Positions 6,085 through 6,795 of a stretch of DNA of 6,795 nt are shown in pieces. Positions within the stretch are counted from its first letter, which is position 1. Every line of letters begins with the position of its first letter. This stretch comes from Actinomycetes bacterium. Lineage in GTDB: Bacteria; Actinomycetota; Actinomycetes; Actinomycetales; Cellulomonadaceae. The stretch spans positions 1 to 6,795 of the forward strand of contig JAEWEJ010000372.1 of the NCBI GenBank assembly GCA_023389455.1, given 5' to 3'. The notes beneath the pieces are model-generated. The model worked only from the letters and a program-made list of their open reading frames with translations, was not told where the DNA came from and ran no database searches. The translations under genes were made by a program, and so were the position numbers.

Positions 6085-6639
6085 ATGAGCCACGACGAGC
6101 ACGGCCACCCCGACGAGCACGACCCGGCGTCGCACGGCCGTGACCCCCTCGCCGGCGTCGACGCCGGCGACCTGCACGCGACGGTCGACGAGCTGGCCGC
6201 GGCGCTGCACGCGTACGTCGAGACCGCGGTGGGCGTGCGGGCCGAGTTCGGTGCCCGCGAGGCCGACGAGGACCCCCGGGTGCTGGCCCTCGAGGGTCGC
6301 GTCGGCACCCTGAACGCGCACCTGTACGACCTGCTGCACACCCGCCTGGGCCTGCACGCGGACCTGACCGGCATGACGTGGGACGACGGCGACGGGGACG
6401 CGGACGCGCCCGTGCAGCCCGGCGACCACGACACGTTCCACCTCGGGTTCGTCGTCGAGCTGCCGCCGACCGTCACCGACCTGACGCTCGACGCGGTCAT
6501 CGACCTCGTCGACGACGGCGGCGCGCAGATCGCGCACACGCTGACCGAGCGCGGGTACGTCGTCGGGGAGTGGGGTGCCGGGCGCGGTGCGCCGGTCCTG
6601 CTGGAGGACGACGAGGACGACGACGAGGAGGACCTGTGA
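6085..6639 (+). CDS. Unrecognised acidic protein inside the carboxylase operon
   Basis: I do not recognise this 184-aa protein. It starts at an ATG with a good AGGAG site, 10 bp after accD, and its end overlaps the next gene by 4 bp, so it is clearly part of the operon. The N-terminus is rich in His and acidic residues (His3, 6, 8, 12, 17). Two probable amphipathic helices follow (about 28-58 and 64-92). Next comes an Asp-rich linker (100-118), then a compact region with strand-like FHLGFVVEL (118-126), a helix (about 132-155) and GYVVGEWG (157-164). The protein ends in ten consecutive acidic residues (174-183). There is no signal peptide, membrane segment or Cys. Net charge is strongly negative. 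Context suggests a role with acyl-CoA carboxylase (accessory subunit, assembly factor or regulator), but that is inference. A real gene is supported by both translation signals and a third-position GC pattern like its neighbours. Confidence 0.85.
   Translation: MSHDEHGHPDEHDPASHGRDPLAGVDAGDLHATVDELAAALHAYVETAVGVRAEFGAREADEDPRVLALEGRVGTLNAHLYDLLHTRLGLHADLTGMTWDDGDGDADAPVQPGDHDTFHLGFVVELPPTVTDLTLDAVIDLVDDGGAQIAHTLTERGYVVGEWGAGRGAPVLLEDDEDDDEEDL
6626..6631 (+). promoter_or_regulatory. Shine-Dalgarno of accE within the preceding acidic-tail codons
   Basis: AGGAGG lies 4 nt before the GTG at 6636 and is part of the Glu-Glu-Asp codons that end the previous protein. It supports the GTG start and coupled translation. 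Confidence 0.7.
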
Positions 6640-6795
6640 CGGGCGCGGACGACCCGCGGCGCGACGACCCGCACGTGCAGGTGGTGCGCGGCACGCCCGA
6701 CGACGACGAGCTCGCCGCGCTGGTCGCGGGCCTGGTGGCCGCCGCCGCCCACCGCGCGCCCCAGGACGAGACCCTCGACGTCGCCGCCCGTGCCG
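6636..6795 (+). CDS. accE: Acyl-CoA carboxylase epsilon subunit, N-terminal part (runs off the right edge)
   Basis: Only the first 53 residues are present. They contain VQVVRGTPDDDELAALVAGL (14-33), which matches the typical epsilon-subunit pattern: a short beta strand V-x-V-V-R-G, then P, an acidic triplet, and an ELAALVA helix. In actinobacteria this small protein binds the alpha and beta subunits of acetyl/propionyl-CoA carboxylases and raises activity; it has no catalytic residues of its own. The frame stays open to the end of the window. The GTG start overlaps the previous stop in a GTGA arrangement and is preceded by AGGAGG, so translation is coupled. An Asp/Arg-rich head (residues 4-12) comes before the conserved part. 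The call rests on a short motif plus position after accD, which together are persuasive. Confidence 0.86.
   Translation, partial: MTGADDPRRDDPHVQVVRGTPDDDELAALVAGLVAAAAHRAPQDETLDVAARA

Noticed and set aside
6085..6138. Metal-chaperone call for the 184-aa protein from its His-rich head
   Set aside because: Five His within 17 residues is suggestive only. There is no Cys, no known metallochaperone motif, and no metal-related neighbour.
4308..6752. 814-codon minus-strand frame opposite accD and the following genes
   Set aside because: It is Asp/Val/Arg-rich shadow coding of the well-supported plus-strand genes and has no family features.

Overview
The window is very GC-rich (well above 70% by eye) and strongly GC-biased at third codon positions. 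It looks like an actinobacterial chromosome. The order birA / accD / accE, with birA divergent, resembles the Rv3279c-Rv3280-Rv3281 (birA-accD5-accE5) locus of Mycobacterium tuberculosis. The overall style suggests a Cellulomonas-like member of Micrococcales, but that genus guess is inference only. Everything reads as core chromosome: I see no insertion sequence, tRNA, rRNA, CRISPR array, integrase or phage gene.

Layout: (1) 1-143, left flank with two small hairpins and no certain gene. (2) 144-1442, minus strand, a Bcr/CflA-type drug-efflux MFS transporter. (3) 1443-1544, a divergent promoter region with a 12-bp palindrome. (4) 1545-2300, plus strand, a SRAP (YedK/HMCES) abasic-site shielding protein. 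(5) 2311-3426, minus strand, a class III adenylate cyclase with an Rv1264-like N-terminal regulatory domain. It converges on the SRAP gene with 10 bp between the stops. (6) 3442-4311, minus strand, biotin-protein ligase birA, 15 bp upstream of the cyclase and probably co-transcribed with it. (7) 4312-4445, a divergent birA/accD control region with a palindrome, a hairpin and promoter-like hexamers. (8) 4446-6074, plus strand, the carboxyltransferase beta subunit of an acyl-CoA carboxylase. (9) 6085-6639, an unrecognised 184-aa acidic protein. (10) 6636 to the right edge, the start of the acyl-CoA carboxylase epsilon subunit, overlapping gene 9 by 4 bp.

How the genes fit together: genes 6, 8 and 10 form a biotin-dependent carboxylation module. 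BirA biotinylates the alpha (biotin carboxylase/BCCP) subunit, which is encoded elsewhere. The beta subunit moves carboxyl from carboxybiotin to acyl-CoA, making malonyl-CoA or methylmalonyl-CoA for lipid synthesis, and epsilon stabilises the complex. The most unusual point is gene 9, an uncharacterised acidic, His-tagged-looking protein translationally coupled inside the beta-epsilon operon. The cyclase paired with birA is of a type whose regulatory domain senses pH and binds fatty acid in M. tuberculosis Rv1264, so a link between cAMP and lipid supply is conceivable but unproven. Several genes have no Shine-Dalgarno sequence but carry a -10-like hexamer 6-7 nt before the start codon, which suggests leaderless transcripts. 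The two downstream operon genes have good ribosome binding sites.
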